From Microbacteriaceae bacterium (GTDB lineage: Bacteria; Actinomycetota; Actinomycetes; Actinomycetales; Microbacteriaceae), in the NCBI GenBank assembly GCA_947447385.1, contig CANFKN010000074.1, forward strand, positions 1 through 6,332: a stretch of DNA of 6,332 nt, given 5' to 3'. Position numbers and translations under genes: made by a program. Of the stretch, positions 6,210 to 6,332 are shown one piece after another. Within the stretch, counting starts at the first letter, position 1. Every line of letters starts with the position of its first letter. The notes beneath the pieces were generated by a model. That model saw nothing but the letters and a program-made list of their open reading frames with translations. It was not told the origin of the DNA and did not search any database.

Positions 6210-6332
6210 CTATTTAGCTGGGCGTTCGCGTCGGTTTGCCGCAGGAACCCACTTGACGTCGCCGCCGTGCTTGATGTTTGCATAGCGAGCTAGCACGAAC
6301 AGCAGGTCGCTCAACCGATTTAAATAGCGAGC
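6210..6332 (-). CDS. Cob(I)alamin adenosyltransferase, PduO/MMAB type, C-terminal end (partial)
   Basis: The last 40 codons of a minus-strand gene run in from the right edge and end in TAG at 6210-6212. The peptide begins ARYLNRLSDLLFVLARYAN and ends WVPAANRRERPAK. The RYLNRLSDLLF segment is the hallmark C-terminal helix of PduO/MMAB-type ATP:corrinoid adenosyltransferases, which transfer the adenosyl group of ATP to cob(I)alamin to make coenzyme B12. The N-terminal ATP-binding part lies outside the window. It sits 36 bases upstream of the chosen amidotransferase start, in the same orientation, so the two may be co-transcribed. I recall a homologue (Rv1314c) near the atp operon and murA in mycobacteria. 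Family assignment is good although only the tail is visible. Confidence 0.87.
   Translation of the reverse strand, partial: ARYLNRLSDLLFVLARYANIKHGGDVKWVPAANRRERPAK

Noticed and set aside
6190..6210. An AT-rich inverted repeat (GTTTT and AAAAC) between the adenosyltransferase and the amidotransferase, considered as a terminator.
   Set aside because: The arms are five weak base pairs without a GC core and lie in a short gap between co-oriented genes, so termination is unlikely.
1..6332. A hidden novel system such as a defence island, phage, transposon, CRISPR array or RNA gene.
   Set aside because: Nearly all bases are accounted for by conserved housekeeping genes. I saw no repeat arrays, transposase motifs, tRNA-like structures or integration sites.

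Overview
The window is the downstream two thirds of a bacterial F1Fo ATP synthase operon on the + strand, followed by a convergent cluster of three minus-strand genes. The + strand reads: last codons of atpF (b), then atpH (delta), atpA (alpha), atpG (gamma), atpD (beta) and atpC (epsilon). A strong hairpin terminator follows at 5194-5230. Reading right to left on the minus strand come the C-terminal end of a PduO/MMAB-type cob(I)alamin adenosyltransferase, a stand-alone class I glutamine amidotransferase, and a small single-pass membrane protein whose stop codon lies in the loop of that same terminator.

The organism is almost certainly an actinobacterium. The delta subunit is about 90 residues longer than the E. 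coli type, alpha carries the actinobacterial C-terminal extension ending in an NQEQIVKQKR-like tail, and a cobalamin adenosyltransferase next to atpC matches the neighbourhood I recall from mycobacteria and relatives. The base composition is only moderately GC-rich by eye, with many T- and A-ending codons, unlike high-GC Streptomyces or Mycobacterium. The 88-residue epsilon without a C-terminal domain fits Micrococcales/Microbacteriaceae. A small-genome freshwater member of that family (Rhodoluna/Aquiluna-like) is a reasonable but unproven guess.

The five complete atp genes encode the F1 catalytic head (alpha3 beta3), the rotor (gamma, epsilon) and the stator cap (delta). Walker A and B motifs, the catalytic Glu of beta and the arginine finger of alpha are all present, so the enzyme should be active. 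Gene spacing is tight. atpF/atpH and atpD/atpC join through a one-base TAATG overlap, and the other junctions have gaps of 15-43 bases. No promoter is visible; the operon promoter must lie upstream of the window.

This is mainly a housekeeping region and I see no mobile element, CRISPR array, RNA gene or obvious new system. The points worth a second look are the in-register 90-residue duplication in delta, a Glu-to-Gln change in the gamma C-terminal signature, an epsilon lacking its inhibitory domain, a uniform CTAATAG/CTAATG stop context across the atp genes, a two-way terminator that also encodes the end of a protein, and a conserved-looking small membrane protein of unknown role.
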